Below, one piece after another: positions 11,001-20,254 of a stretch of DNA of 64,000 nucleotides; position 1 is the first letter of the stretch; every line of letters begins with the position of its first letter. The notes beneath the pieces are model-generated. The model worked only from the letters and a program-made list of their open reading frames with translations, was not told the DNA's origin and did no database searches. Both the position numbers and the translations under genes were made by a program. The DNA is from Flavobacterium aquicola. Lineage in GTDB: Bacteria > Bacteroidota > Bacteroidia > Flavobacteriales > Flavobacteriaceae. The stretch is taken from contig NZ_QUNI01000003.1 in the NCBI RefSeq assembly GCF_003385115.1, positions 186,001-250,000 of the forward strand, written 5' to 3'.

Positions 11001-14000
11001 TAAAGAACGCGGTCCGTATAATAATAACTTAAATGTGGCCGATGCTCCGAATGAAAATTTTGGAGGAATTGTAAGGTCATTAAGTGCAACGAATTTTGAA
11101 CAAAGCAACGTAGAATATATCCAATTCTGGGTTATGGATCCTTATGTGGGACAAGGTAAAACATCAAATACTAATACAGGTAAAATTTATTTTAATCTTG
11201 GAGAAATTTCCGAAGATGTGCTGAAAGATGATTATAAAGTATATGAAAATGGTTTTGGACCTGATCAGGTGATGGTAAATCCGGCTCCGGCTTGGGGTAA
11301 TGCTCCAGCGTCGCAATCATTAATTTATGCTTTTGACAATAATGAAAGTAATCGTGTTAATCAGGATATAGGTTTTGACGGGCTTGCTTCAGGCCAGGAA
11401 GGAAGTAAGTATACAAATTATGCTTCAGATCCTGATCCTGCAGGAGATGATTATATTTATTATTTAAATACTTCGGGAAGCGTACTTGACAGATATAAAA
11501 ATTATAATGGAGTAGAAAATAACTCCAATGTGAGTATTAATTCGCCAAATAGAGGTTCTACAACAATTCCTGATGTAGAAGATGTCAATAGAGATAATAC
11601 CATGAATACCATAAATGCTTATTATGAATATAGCGTAGACATAAATGCAAATATGGATATAGGGCAGAAATATGTTTCGGATGTGCGTAACACGACGGTT
11701 ACTCTGGCAAATGGTACTACGACCGAAGCGAGATGGATTCAGTTTAAAATTCCTATTTCTCTGCCACAAAATAAAATCGGAAAAAATGTAGAAGGGAAAC
11801 CTGTAGATTTAATGTCTATCCGTTTTATGAGAATGTTTCTGACCAACTTTACGGATCAGGTTACGTTGCGTTTTGGATCTTTAGATTTAATGCGTGGAGA
11901 ATGGCGTCGTTATGCAAATTCATTAAATCCTGATGATTTGAATGTAAAGGATGATGCCGTTGTTTTTGAAACTGCTTCGGTCAACCTTGAAGAAAATTCC
12001 AATAAATGTCCTATAAATTATATCAGTCCTCCAAGTGTACAAAGAGAGCAATTGTACAATAATAATACTGTTATCAATCAGGATGAGCAATCACTATCTA
12101 TGCGGGTTTCAGGAGGTGGTTTAAAACCTCTTAAAAGCTTGTCGTCTTCGGAAAATAGTCGTGGTGCTTTCAAAAATTTCAATATTGATATGCGCCAGTA
12201 TAAAAATCTTAAAATGTTTCTGCATGCAGAATCTTTAAAAGATGAAATAGAATTAGATGATAATCAGATGGTTGCTTTCCTGCGTATTGGTGCCGATTAT
12301 TCTACAGATTTTTATCAAATTGAAATTCCTCTAAAAGTAACTAAGTCTTCAGGTGGTTGTAGTGTAAGTGCTGATGCAGTGTGGCCATCAGAAAATGAAA
12401 TAGATTTGTCATTAGCATCATTAACGAACTTAAAATTAAAATATATTAAAAAAGATAAGTCCAGTTTGCCGGCAGATGGAATTTATTATGCAGATGATGA
12501 TCCTGATTTAGCAGGAGAAGATGGAGATGGAGATAACAAGTTACGATTGGGTATAAAGGGTAATCCCAATTTAGGTTTGATTCGGAATATTATGCTTGGG
12601 CTAAAAAGTAATGAGCCAGAAAAGAATATAAAGGGTGAAGTATGGTTCAATGAGCTTCGCTTGGCCGATATGGATAATAAAGGAGGTATGGCAGCTTTAT
12701 TAAATATTGATACTAATTTTGCTGATTTAGCTACAGTTTCAATGACCGGGAATATAAAAAACTTTGGTTTTGGAACTATAGAGCAAGGTCCAAATGAAAG
12801 AAGCAGAGAAGATATTCAGCAGTATAATATCGTGACTAATATTAATCTTGGAAGGTTTCTGCCTAAAAAATGGGGGATTAATTTACCTTTTAATTATTCT
12901 ATAGGTGAAGAAATTATTAAACCGGAGTATGATCCTATTTATGAAGATATTAAACTGAAACAAGTTTTGGATGATGCTGATTCTAAAGAGGAAAGAAAAT
13001 CTAAATTGAATCAGGCTATAGATTATACTAAACGAAAAAGTATCAACTTAATTGGTGTGCGAAAAGACAGAGATGCAGAGAAAAAACCTATGCCTTATGA
13101 TGTGGAAAACTTCACTTTCTCGCAATATTATAATGAAGTAGCACGCCATGATTTTGAAATAGAAAAAAATATAGATCAGCAGTCAAGAACAACATTGGAT
13201 TATGCTTTTGCATTTCAGCCAAAGCCGGTAGAACCTTTTCAAAAAACGAAGTTCATGAAGAAAAGCAGTTACTGGAAGTTTTTAAGTGATCTTAATTTTA
13301 ACTATTTGCCTTCTAATGTCACTTTTAGCACCAATGTGGTTAGACAAAGTAACGAACAGCAGTTTAGACAGGTTGAAGACATTGGTATTGGCTTTGAACC
13401 TTTGTTTAGAAGAAATTTTGGATTTAATTATCAGTACGGATTTAATTATAATCTGACTAAATCTTTAAAAATAAATTATACAGCGGCATCTCGTAATTTA
13501 GTGAAAAATTATTTGGATGAAGATGATAATCCTATTGATGGTGTAACGATTTGGGATGGATATCTGGATACAGGAACGCCAAATTTTCATATGCAGCAGT
13601 TTATTTTAAATTATGAAATCCCTTTGAATAAAATCCCTGTTTTAGGATTTATCAAAGCGAATTATTCCTATACAGGAGATTATAGCTGGCAGCAGGCTTC
13701 TACTGCTTTAAGCAATGCTGTTATTGAGGGAGTGTCCTATAATTTAGGGAATACTATACAAAATGCTAAATCCACTACTTTTAATACGACCTTCAATATG
13801 GAGACTCTGTATAAGTATATAGGGATTGGTAAGGGTTCTGTGAATAGTGCTCCTAAACCAGTGGCACCGCCTAAACCCGGTGAAAAAATTGTCAAAAAAG
13901 ACCCTCTGAAAAAAATTAATCAAAATCAGTTTGTCGAAGGTTTGAAAGGAGTATTAACAAGTGTAAAAAGTATCCAGATGACGTTTACGGAAAATCAGGG

Positions 14001-15366
14001 AACTGTTTTGCCTGGATTTACGCCGGGTATTGGTTTTTTCGGGTCATCTAAACCAACATTAGGTTTTATTTTTGGAAGCCAAAGTGATATACGGTATGAG
14101 GCAGCTAAAAAAGGCTGGCTGACAAACTATGAAGAGTTTAATCAAAATTATACAACTATAAATACTCAAACATTCAAAGGGTCTGCCAATTTAGAAATAA
14201 TTCCAGATCTTAAAATTGACTTATTAGCGGATCGTTCCTATTCTGAAAATTTTTCAGAACAATATGATGTTTCAGAGGACGGTACTTATAACCATCGATC
14301 ACCATATAATTATGGTATATTTTCGATATCGACAGTATTGATTGGTACTTCATTTTCAACAAGTAATGAAGTGAGATCAACAGCTTTTGATCAGTTTAGA
14401 AACAACAGGCTCTCTGTTGCAGATCGCTTGGCTAATGATCATTATGCTGGAGAGCCAGTACCTCGATATGATATTACTTCACTGCCTCCGGAAGATAATA
14501 CTGCGCCGATTGATAGTCCGGCAAATCCAAACAATCCATTTAGAAAAACCACTATCGCAAATAATGGCTATCCAGTTGGATTTGGGAAAAACAGTCAGGC
14601 TGTCTTATTACCATCATTTTTAGCCGCCTATTCGGGAACAAGTGCTAATGATGTTTCATTAGATATATTTAAAAAATTTCCAATTCCCAATTGGGCAATT
14701 AAATATAATGGATTAATGCGGTATGAATTTTTTAAGAAAACCTTTAAACGATTCTCTTTGCAGCAAAATTACAGAGCGTCTTATACTGTCAATTCATTTA
14801 GATCGAACTATAAATATGATGATAATCCAAATGGGGTAGATGACAGTAATAATTTTTTCAGTCCTACTATTATGTCTAATGTTACTTTGGTTGAACAGTT
14901 TAATCCTTTAGTCCGTATTGATTTTGAATTAAAAAATTCATTTAAGGTGTTAACTCAAATAAATAGAGATAGAGCTTTGTCTATGAGTTTTGACAATAAT
15001 TTATTAACAGAGGTACATGGTGTTGAATATGTTGTTGGGCTGGGATACAGAATTAAAGATGTAATTTTTTCTTCTAAACTGGCAGATAATCCAACAGGAA
15101 TTATAAAAAGTGATATCAATATCAAAGCTGATCTAACTTATAGAGACAGCCAGACTATTGTTCGCTATTTAGATTATGATAACAATCAATTGGGAGGCGG
15201 ACAAAATATCTGGACATTGAATACTACTGCCGATTATTCTTTGAGCAAAAACCTGACAATCATTTTTTATTACAATCACTCTTTTTCTAAACCAATTATT
15301 TCGACTTCATTTCCTTTGACTAATATTAGTTCAGGATTTACATTCCGCTATAATTTTGGAAATTAA
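8050..15366 (+). CDS. sprA: SprA, type IX secretion outer-membrane translocon
   Basis: Giant outer-membrane protein of 2438 aa. SprA (Sov in Porphyromonas) forms the very large beta-barrel translocon of the type IX secretion system, exporting adhesins and enzymes needed for gliding. A signal peptide is clear (MHKIYFFLLVFFCGFVSQAQ). The rest is rich in alternating aromatic/polar segments and ends in an aromatic strand (TFRYNFGN) fit for barrel insertion. Size fits SprA. ruvA upstream and gcvH, vanZ, deoC and remB downstream match the F. johnsoniae order as I recall it. No frameshift is seen. The other core T9SS genes (gldKLMN, porV) are not in this window. Confidence 0.95.
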   Translation: MHKIYFFLLVFFCGFVSQAQVQDAVQDTIKKGYDVGEIQLANPQSILSAYTYDPVTNTYIYTNSVDDFNINYPIVLTPAEYEKIRLKESMSQYFNQKLDAIDGNKKGSDAAKKDLLPRYYIKSGLFESIFGSNTIDVKPTGSIEVDLGLLYTKQDNPAFSSRNRTNTSFDFNQRISMSLLGKVGTRLQVNANFDTQSTFAFQNLLKLEYTPADDDIVRKIEVGNVSMPLNSTLIQGAQSLFGVKTELQFGKTTVTGVFSEQKSQAKSVTAQGGGTIQEFEMYGLDYDNDRHFFLSQYFRDKYDASLKSYPLISSRVQITRIEVWVTNKQNRVNATSNNLRNIIALQDLGEGELADSEGNPIIGRQNEVVVLDPIPSDFFINQPNLKKSYPSDNKNNKYDPALISSNTGYLNSNIREIVTAKSGFSPSIDVNEGQDYSKLENARKLLPNEYTFNAQLGYISLQQRLGNDEILAVAYQYSIGDKVYQVGEFANDGVDATVVGGNQSSNQTVISQTLILKMLKSSLTNVANPVWNLMMKNIYQIQGAYQLIQEDFRLNILYKNPSALNYITPVAGTPFPDEDNQNLNPPKPYTVTNTTLLKVFDVDKLNYNNDPQAGGDGFFDFIPGMTVDSQNGRLIFTTKEPFGELLFSKLGTGDPTENYNDVTTYNDNQKKYVNPYMYRVTQAKAIQYPELNKFLLRGKYKSVGGDGIPIGAFNVPLGSVKVTAAGRVLVEGVDYSVNYQLGKVQILDPSLQASNTPIEISLENNSIFGQQTRRFFGVNVDHLISENFMVGATFLNMKEKPFTQKSSYGQESVNNSIFGFHGNFSSEVPFFTRLVNKLPNIDTDAPSSIAVSGELAYLMPNASKGDSFEGQSTIYVDDFESSQTSIDLRSPFAWTLSSTPEDNNISTYDFNGKLDGLDSGFKRAKLAWYSIDPVFYTSKPSGISNDDLSTNATRRVYSEELYPLTDIAQGQSLVVNTLDMSYYPKERGPYNNNLNVADAPNENFGGIVRSLSATNFEQSNVEYIQFWVMDPYVGQGKTSNTNTGKIYFNLGEISEDVLKDDYKVYENGFGPDQVMVNPAPAWGNAPASQSLIYAFDNNESNRVNQDIGFDGLASGQEGSKYTNYASDPDPAGDDYIYYLNTSGSVLDRYKNYNGVENNSNVSINSPNRGSTTIPDVEDVNRDNTMNTINAYYEYSVDINANMDIGQKYVSDVRNTTVTLANGTTTEARWIQFKIPISLPQNKIGKNVEGKPVDLMSIRFMRMFLTNFTDQVTLRFGSLDLMRGEWRRYANSLNPDDLNVKDDAVVFETASVNLEENSNKCPINYISPPSVQREQLYNNNTVINQDEQSLSMRVSGGGLKPLKSLSSSENSRGAFKNFNIDMRQYKNLKMFLHAESLKDEIELDDNQMVAFLRIGADYSTDFYQIEIPLKVTKSSGGCSVSADAVWPSENEIDLSLASLTNLKLKYIKKDKSSLPADGIYYADDDPDLAGEDGDGDNKLRLGIKGNPNLGLIRNIMLGLKSNEPEKNIKGEVWFNELRLADMDNKGGMAALLNIDTNFADLATVSMTGNIKNFGFGTIEQGPNERSREDIQQYNIVTNINLGRFLPKKWGINLPFNYSIGEEIIKPEYDPIYEDIKLKQVLDDADSKEERKSKLNQAIDYTKRKSINLIGVRKDRDAEKKPMPYDVENFTFSQYYNEVARHDFEIEKNIDQQSRTTLDYAFAFQPKPVEPFQKTKFMKKSSYWKFLSDLNFNYLPSNVTFSTNVVRQSNEQQFRQVEDIGIGFEPLFRRNFGFNYQYGFNYNLTKSLKINYTAASRNLVKNYLDEDDNPIDGVTIWDGYLDTGTPNFHMQQFILNYEIPLNKIPVLGFIKANYSYTGDYSWQQASTALSNAVIEGVSYNLGNTIQNAKSTTFNTTFNMETLYKYIGIGKGSVNSAPKPVAPPKPGEKIVKKDPLKKINQNQFVEGLKGVLTSVKSIQMTFTENQGTVLPGFTPGIGFFGSSKPTLGFIFGSQSDIRYEAAKKGWLTNYEEFNQNYTTINTQTFKGSANLEIIPDLKIDLLADRSYSENFSEQYDVSEDGTYNHRSPYNYGIFSISTVLIGTSFSTSNEVRSTAFDQFRNNRLSVADRLANDHYAGEPVPRYDITSLPPEDNTAPIDSPANPNNPFRKTTIANNGYPVGFGKNSQAVLLPSFLAAYSGTSANDVSLDIFKKFPIPNWAIKYNGLMRYEFFKKTFKRFSLQQNYRASYTVNSFRSNYKYDDNPNGVDDSNNFFSPTIMSNVTLVEQFNPLVRIDFELKNSFKVLTQINRDRALSMSFDNNLLTEVHGVEYVVGLGYRIKDVIFSSKLADNPTGIIKSDINIKADLTYRDSQTIVRYLDYDNNQLGGGQNIWTLNTTADYSLSKNLTIIFYYNHSFSKPIISTSFPLTNISSGFTFRYNFGN

Positions 15367-15405
15367 TTTTTTGAAAATCTAACCTATAATTGTACATAAG
15401 ATTGT

Positions 15406-15413
15406 TACATTTG
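15406..15413 (+). promoter_or_regulatory. -7 promoter element of gcvH
   Basis: TACATTTG matches TAnnTTTG and lies 36 bases before the gcvH ATG in the short gap after sprA, so gcvH probably has its own promoter. Confidence 0.4.
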
Positions 15414-15449
15414 TGCAAAAAATAATTATTAATTATCAATTATCATTTT

Positions 15450-15830
15450 ATGAGCATACCAGCAAATTTAAAGTACACAAAAGATCACGAATGGGTTAGT
15501 CTTGAAGGCGATATTGCTACAGTTGGAATTACACATTTTGCGCAAAAAGAATTAGGAGATATTGTATATGTAGAGGTAGAGACATTGGATCAGACTTTAG
15601 ATAAAGATGAAGTTTTTGGTACTGTTGAAGCAGTAAAAACAGTATCTGATTTGTTTCTTCCGTTATCTGGAGAAATTATTGCTTTTAATGATGCTTTAGA
15701 AAGTACTCCTGAAAGTGTAAATGCAGATCCATACGGTGACGGGTGGATGATTAAAATTAAAATTTCTAACCCTTCAGAAATAGAAGAACTTCTTTCGGGT
15801 GAAGCTTATAAAGAACTTATTGGTGCCTAA
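15450..15830 (+). CDS. gcvH: glycine cleavage system H protein
   Basis: Lipoyl carrier protein of 126 aa that shuttles the aminomethyl group between the P, T and L proteins of the glycine cleavage system. The lipoylation site is Lys63 in [12 protein letters not shown]. The N-terminus (YTKDHEWV) and the [14 protein letters not shown] segment are typical. No gcvT or gcvP gene is nearby; it sits between sprA and a VanZ-like gene whose start overlaps its 3' end. Confidence 0.96.
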   Translation: MSIPANLKYTKDHEWVSLEGDIATVGITHFAQKELGDIVYVEVETLDQTLDKDEVFGTVEAVKTVSDLFLPLSGEIIAFNDALESTPESVNADPYGDGWMIKIKISNPSEIEELLSGEAYKELIGA

Positions 15831-16215
15831 ATATTTTCTGCTTATAGCTGCTTTATTATGGACAGGAATAGTTGCTTATTTTTGTTTGGTACAATCAAGT
15901 GATCTTCCTACCGTAAATATCCCAAATTTAGATAAATGTATTCATGCTTTTTTTCATTTCGTGTTTACATTTCTTTGGTTTTTGTTTTTTTATAAACAAT
16001 TAAAATCGGATTCTATATTCAGACCTTTGCTGATTTCGTTTCTATTTTCATTTGTGTTTGGAGCAGGTATTGAAATATTGCAGGGAATTATTACAACAAC
16101 AAGGAGTGCAGATGTATTGGACGCTGTTGCTAATTTAGTTGGAGCAGCAATGTCAGTTTTTACAGTTGTAATTTGTTATAAAAACAATGTTTTAAATATA
16201 GTATTGAAAAATTAA
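15823..16215 (+). CDS. VanZ-like membrane protein
   Basis: Small integral membrane protein of about 130 aa with roughly four hydrophobic helices. The motif [29 protein letters not shown], seen in pieces around residues 80-108, is the VanZ-family signature. Function in this context is unknown; VanZ itself gives low-level teicoplanin resistance. There is no ATG: possible GTG starts are at 15799 (32 nt overlap with gcvH) and 15823 (8 nt overlap). I chose the second because the overlap is smaller. A strong terminator follows, closing the gcvH-vanZ unit. Confidence 0.8.
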   Translation: MPKYFLLIAALLWTGIVAYFCLVQSSDLPTVNIPNLDKCIHAFFHFVFTFLWFLFFYKQLKSDSIFRPLLISFLFSFVFGAGIEILQGIITTTRSADVLDAVANLVGAAMSVFTVVICYKNNVLNIVLKN

Positions 16216-16216
16216 G

Positions 16217-16238
16217 AACCCACTTCGGTGGGTTTTTT
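16217..16238 (+). terminator. Rho-independent terminator after vanZ
   Basis: AACCCAC-TTCG-GTGGGTT hairpin with a stable TTCG tetraloop, followed by T residues, starting two bases after the stop codon. Confidence 0.92.
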
Positions 16239-16319
16239 GATTCAAGTGGTATTTGATAGATGTCATTTCACTCGAATAATGTAATTTTACGCTTTTTTCC
16301 TTTTTAAATTATAATGATA

Positions 16320-17063
16320 ATGGATATTAAAAAATATTTGGATTCTACGTATTTAAAAACAAATAGTCAGGCTGGTTTGACAGAGAGTGAAAATGAAGCT
16401 GTAGCCAAAGGTTTTATTCAGGAAGCTATAGACGAAAAATTTAAGCTGATAATGATTAGGCCGGACAGAGTTGCTTTAGCAAAAGAATTGATTGAAAACG
16501 CTGATTCAAAAGTTTTAATAGGTACAGTTATCGATTTTCCGGGAGGTACGTCTTCAGTCGCTGGAAAATTAAAGGAAGCACTTGTATGTATTCAAAATGG
16601 TGCTGATGAATTAGATTTTGTATGCAATTATGAAGCTTTTAAGGCTGGTAATATTGATTTGGTTGAGTATGAAATTTTGAAAGGGACTCAGCTCGGTCTT
16701 GATAATAATCGAATAGTAAAATGGATTATCGAAGTGGCAGCTCTTAATAATGCACAAATTGCAGACCTGACAGCGCTTATTAGAAATGTTGTAGTTTCTA
16801 ATTTTAAACCAGAGGAATTCAGTTCAGTCTTTGTAAAATCGTCAACAGGTTTTTATAAAACAGAAAATGATTTACCAAATGGAGCTACAGTTTCAGCAAT
16901 TGCAATCATGCTTGAAAACGCATCGCCTCTTCCCGTAAAAGCTGCAGGCGGGGTGCGAACATATGAGGAAGCGAAGATAATGATTGATATGGGTGTGCTT
17001 CGCATAGGAACATCGGGAGCAAAAGTTATCGCAAATGGAGATAAATCCTCTCTAGAATATTGA
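16320..17063 (+). CDS. deoC: deoxyribose-phosphate aldolase
   Basis: Class I aldolase of about 247 aa cleaving 2-deoxyribose 5-phosphate to acetaldehyde and glyceraldehyde 3-phosphate. The Schiff-base lysine is in SVFVKSSTGF, the second active-site lysine in PVKAAGGVRTYEEA, and the aspartate region is ELDFVCNY. Two ATGs lie in frame (16314 and 16320); starting at the second gives MDIKKYLDSTYLKT, the usual N-terminus. remB follows 17 bp later, so co-transcription is likely although the functions are unrelated. Confidence 0.95.
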   Translation: MDIKKYLDSTYLKTNSQAGLTESENEAVAKGFIQEAIDEKFKLIMIRPDRVALAKELIENADSKVLIGTVIDFPGGTSSVAGKLKEALVCIQNGADELDFVCNYEAFKAGNIDLVEYEILKGTQLGLDNNRIVKWIIEVAALNNAQIADLTALIRNVVVSNFKPEEFSSVFVKSSTGFYKTENDLPNGATVSAIAIMLENASPLPVKAAGGVRTYEEAKIMIDMGVLRIGTSGAKVIANGDKSSLEY

Positions 17064-17080
17064 TTTGATACAAAATAAAA

Positions 17081-19195
17081 ATGATTAAAAAAGCCCTAAT
17101 TCTTCTTTTACTTTTTGCTGCATCTGTTATGGATGCACAGACATTGAATACAAAATCCTCCGAATCTTCAGATGAGCGTTTTCCTGTTTTTCCGAATTGT
17201 AAAAATTTAGAAAGACAAGAGTTAGAAAATTGTTTTTATTCTGAAGTGCAGCAATTTGTATATCAAAATTTTAAAGTATCCGAAAATTTGAAACAGAATC
17301 AGTACAAAGGAACAGTAAAAGTTCTTTTTGAAGTGGATGCAGCTGGTACTTTTAAAGTGTTATTTGTGAATTCAAATAAGGAAGATTTAATTGCTGAAAC
17401 AAAAAGAGTTTTTGGCAGTCTGCCAAAAATTGAGCCTCCTACTTATAATGGCAATCCTACTTATTCTAAGTTTAATTTTAGTATTGCGATTCCATTATTA
17501 TCACCTGAAGAAATTGCAGCTGCCGCTAAAGCAAAAAATGATAATATCAATGTTAATGCCGGATTGACAGAATTAGACAGTATAGTTTACAAGCGATTTG
17601 ATAATCCGCAATTTACAAGTCACTTAAATATTCCTTTTTCTCATAGTTATTACGCCGAATTTGATATGGAAATGAATAAGGTGGGGAGTAATAATCATAC
17701 GGCTTCAAAACCTTATACATATGCTGAAGTTGAAAAATATTATAATTTTCAGAAGGTTAATGCCAGCTTAATGAAGAATAAAACAAGCTGGTTAGGAAGA
17801 AAAACATGGAATGAAAATCTGGCAGAAATACAAGGTGAAGGATATTGGTTTGCTCTGAATTTTTTATTTAATGTTCAAGGCGGAATTTCTAATCCCAGCA
17901 AAAGTGATTATACATATGTAAATACTAGAGCTCTTAATTTTAAAGGAGGTCTTGGTGCTCGATTGAATTTTACAACAACTTTCTACGAAAGTCAGGGGCG
18001 TTTTGCTGATTATTATAATGCTTACGCAAATTCAATCAAGCCTTCAGGTGGTAATCCTGCTATTATCCCCGGGATAGGAATAGCGAAACAGTTCAAGTCA
18101 GACTCTTATGATTTTCCTTTGGCAGATGCTAATATAACTTATAATGCAGCTAAGTTTTTAGATCTGCAATTGGGATATGGGAAAAATTTTATTGGTGATG
18201 GATACCGTTCCTTACTTTTAAGTGACGGAAGCAGTCCTTACCCATTTTTTAAGATTAATGCTAATTTCTGGAAAATAAAATACACAGTAGATTATGTTTG
18301 GTTAAAGGATGTGCGTCCCGAAGTCACAGTTGATAAAACCTATGCTTCGAAATATGCTGTAAACCATTATTTGAGCTGGAATGTTTCAAATAGATTAAAC
18401 TTGGGTTTCTTTGAATCTGTGGTTTGGACCAATACTAATGGCAGAGGTTTTGATGCTAATTTTGTTAATCCAGTTGTTTTTTATCGTGCAGTTGAGTTTT
18501 CGTCTTCTTCTAAAAGCGGTAATGCTCTTTTGGGGTTGACTTCTAAATACAAATGGAATAATCAGGTTAATCTCTATGCACAGTTTCTTATTGATGAATT
18601 TTCTACTAGCGATATTGCGGGGGGAGAAGGGAGCTGGAAAAATAAATTGGGCTATCAGTTTGGTGCCAAATATTTCAAGGCATTTAATGTGGATAATTTG
18701 ACATTGCAATTAGAATTCAATCATGTTCGTCCTTATGTGTATTCACATAGTGAACCCATTACTAATTATGCCCATAATAATCAGAGTTTAGGTCACCAAT
18801 GGGGCGGAAATTTTCAAGAATTGATTCTGTTAGGATATTACAATAAAGACCGTTTTTATGCCAATACCAAATTTACTATAGGTACTCGCGGGTTTGATTT
18901 TGATACAGCTGATAATACATTCAATTATGGGCAGAATATCTATAAAGATTATGATGATAACAAGCCTTATGAGAAAGATGTAAAAGTGGGGCAGGGAAAT
19001 AAAACCAGTATTTTTATTGCTGATGTTCAAGTAGGATATTTAGTAAATCCGGCTACTAATTTTAAGTTTTTTGGGAACTTCCTATTTAGAAATTTTGATC
19101 CAACAACAAATACTGCTGCTGTTTTTAAGGAACAGACTACTTGGTTTTCTGTAGGTTTTAGATCGGATGTGTTTAATTGGTATTTTGATTATTAG
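17081..19195 (+). CDS. remB: gliding motility protein RemB
   Basis: Predicted outer-membrane-associated protein of 704 aa with a signal peptide (MIKKALILLLLFAASVMDAQ). Residues about 30-150 contain a TonB-like C-terminal-type segment (YKGTVKVLFEVDAAGTFKVL), followed by a long beta-rich region ending in an aromatic strand (DVFNWYFDY). Its place four genes after sprA matches F. johnsoniae remB, known as a motility gene in which mutants resist some phages. That identification rests on context and general appearance, not on a search. Exact biochemical role unknown. Confidence 0.75.
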   Translation: MIKKALILLLLFAASVMDAQTLNTKSSESSDERFPVFPNCKNLERQELENCFYSEVQQFVYQNFKVSENLKQNQYKGTVKVLFEVDAAGTFKVLFVNSNKEDLIAETKRVFGSLPKIEPPTYNGNPTYSKFNFSIAIPLLSPEEIAAAAKAKNDNINVNAGLTELDSIVYKRFDNPQFTSHLNIPFSHSYYAEFDMEMNKVGSNNHTASKPYTYAEVEKYYNFQKVNASLMKNKTSWLGRKTWNENLAEIQGEGYWFALNFLFNVQGGISNPSKSDYTYVNTRALNFKGGLGARLNFTTTFYESQGRFADYYNAYANSIKPSGGNPAIIPGIGIAKQFKSDSYDFPLADANITYNAAKFLDLQLGYGKNFIGDGYRSLLLSDGSSPYPFFKINANFWKIKYTVDYVWLKDVRPEVTVDKTYASKYAVNHYLSWNVSNRLNLGFFESVVWTNTNGRGFDANFVNPVVFYRAVEFSSSSKSGNALLGLTSKYKWNNQVNLYAQFLIDEFSTSDIAGGEGSWKNKLGYQFGAKYFKAFNVDNLTLQLEFNHVRPYVYSHSEPITNYAHNNQSLGHQWGGNFQELILLGYYNKDRFYANTKFTIGTRGFDFDTADNTFNYGQNIYKDYDDNKPYEKDVKVGQGNKTSIFIADVQVGYLVNPATNFKFFGNFLFRNFDPTTNTAAVFKEQTTWFSVGFRSDVFNWYFDY

Positions 19196-19305
19196 TGTTT
19201 TAGATTTTAATTTTTTGTTTTTCTAATTATGCTGTAAAAACCGATTAAAAAAAATACTGTTATTTCAAATGTTTAATTCATAGACTATTTTTGAATCTTA
19301 CTTTG

Positions 19306-19313
19306 TATATTTG
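19306..19313 (+). promoter_or_regulatory. -7 promoter element of cyoE
   Basis: TATATTTG matches TAnnTTTG and lies 36 bases before the TTG start of heme o synthase, in the 154 bp gap after remB. Confidence 0.45.
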
Positions 19314-19349
19314 CAGCAGTTTTCAAAAAATACACCAATTTAATCTGCA

Positions 19350-20252
19350 TTGAGTACAACATCAAATCCCACTTCGTTCAAGTCTATTTATATTGATTTT
19401 AAGGCAATTACTAAAGCTGGATTGGCTATAAGTGTTGTTTTTTCATCAATTGCAGGTTATGTTCTTGGTTTTAATGATGCACATCCTTTTAGCTGGTTTG
19501 TGTTATTGAAACTAGCTATAGGCGGATATTGCATGGTTGGTGCTTCAAATGCATACAATCAGGTTATAGAAAAAGATTTAGATGCTTTGATGGACCGTAC
19601 TAAAAACCGTCCTGTAGCATCTGGAAGAATGTCGCCTCGTTTGGCACTCTTGGCAGCAAGTATGCTGACTGTTTTTGGTTTAGTGCTGTTGTATACAATT
19701 AATCCAAAAACAGCTATGTTTGGTGCTGTTTCTATTTTTTTATATACAAGTATTTATACACCGCTTAAAACCATTACACCACTTTCGGTTTTTGTTGGTG
19801 CTTTTCCTGGCGCTATTCCTTTTATGTTAGGCTGGGTTGCTGCTACAGGTGAGTTTGGAATCGAAGCTGGAACTTTGTTTTTGATTCAGTTTTTCTGGCA
19901 ATTCCCGCATTTTTGGGCAATAGGATGGTTTTTATATGAAGATTATGAAAAAGCTGGGTTTTTTATGCTGCCTACAGGTAAGAAAGATAAAGGAACTTCA
20001 CTGCAGATTATTTTATACAGCGTTTGGCTGATAATTGCCTCATTGCTGCCAGCATTGGGCCGTACCGGGCATTTATTTCTTTCTCCAATTGCTGCTGTTT
20101 TAGTGTTGCTGCTTGGGCTTTGGGTATTATTTTATTCAGTTCGTTTGTATCAGATAAAAACAGCAAAAGCGGCACGAACATTAATGTTGGTTAGTGTTTC
20201 GTATATATCGCTGTTACAATTAGTATATATAGTAGATAAATTTTTAAGATAA
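19350..20252 (+). CDS. cyoE: protoheme IX farnesyltransferase (heme o synthase)
   Basis: UbiA-family prenyltransferase of 300 aa converting heme b to heme o, the precursor of heme a for cytochrome oxidase. The prenyl-diphosphate-binding segment NAYNQVIEKDLDALMDRTKN, with its Asp pair, is near residue 70. About eight to nine membrane helices are visible. The start is TTG (MSTTSNPTSFKSIYIDF); no ATG gives a better N-terminus. It begins a co-directional oxidase cluster, with subunit III only 2 bp downstream. Confidence 0.94.
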   Translation: MSTTSNPTSFKSIYIDFKAITKAGLAISVVFSSIAGYVLGFNDAHPFSWFVLLKLAIGGYCMVGASNAYNQVIEKDLDALMDRTKNRPVASGRMSPRLALLAASMLTVFGLVLLYTINPKTAMFGAVSIFLYTSIYTPLKTITPLSVFVGAFPGAIPFMLGWVAATGEFGIEAGTLFLIQFFWQFPHFWAIGWFLYEDYEKAGFFMLPTGKKDKGTSLQIILYSVWLIIASLLPALGRTGHLFLSPIAAVLVLLLGLWVLFYSVRLYQIKTAKAARTLMLVSVSYISLLQLVYIVDKFLR

Positions 20253-20254
20253 TT

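Noticed and set aside
11464..11769. 101-residue minus-strand frame within sprA
   Set aside because: Ile/Tyr-rich shadow of the sprA coding strand with no independent signals.
15799..15822. Earlier GTG start for the VanZ-like gene
   Set aside because: Possible, but it overlaps gcvH by 32 bases and adds eight residues before the first helix; kept only as an alternative.
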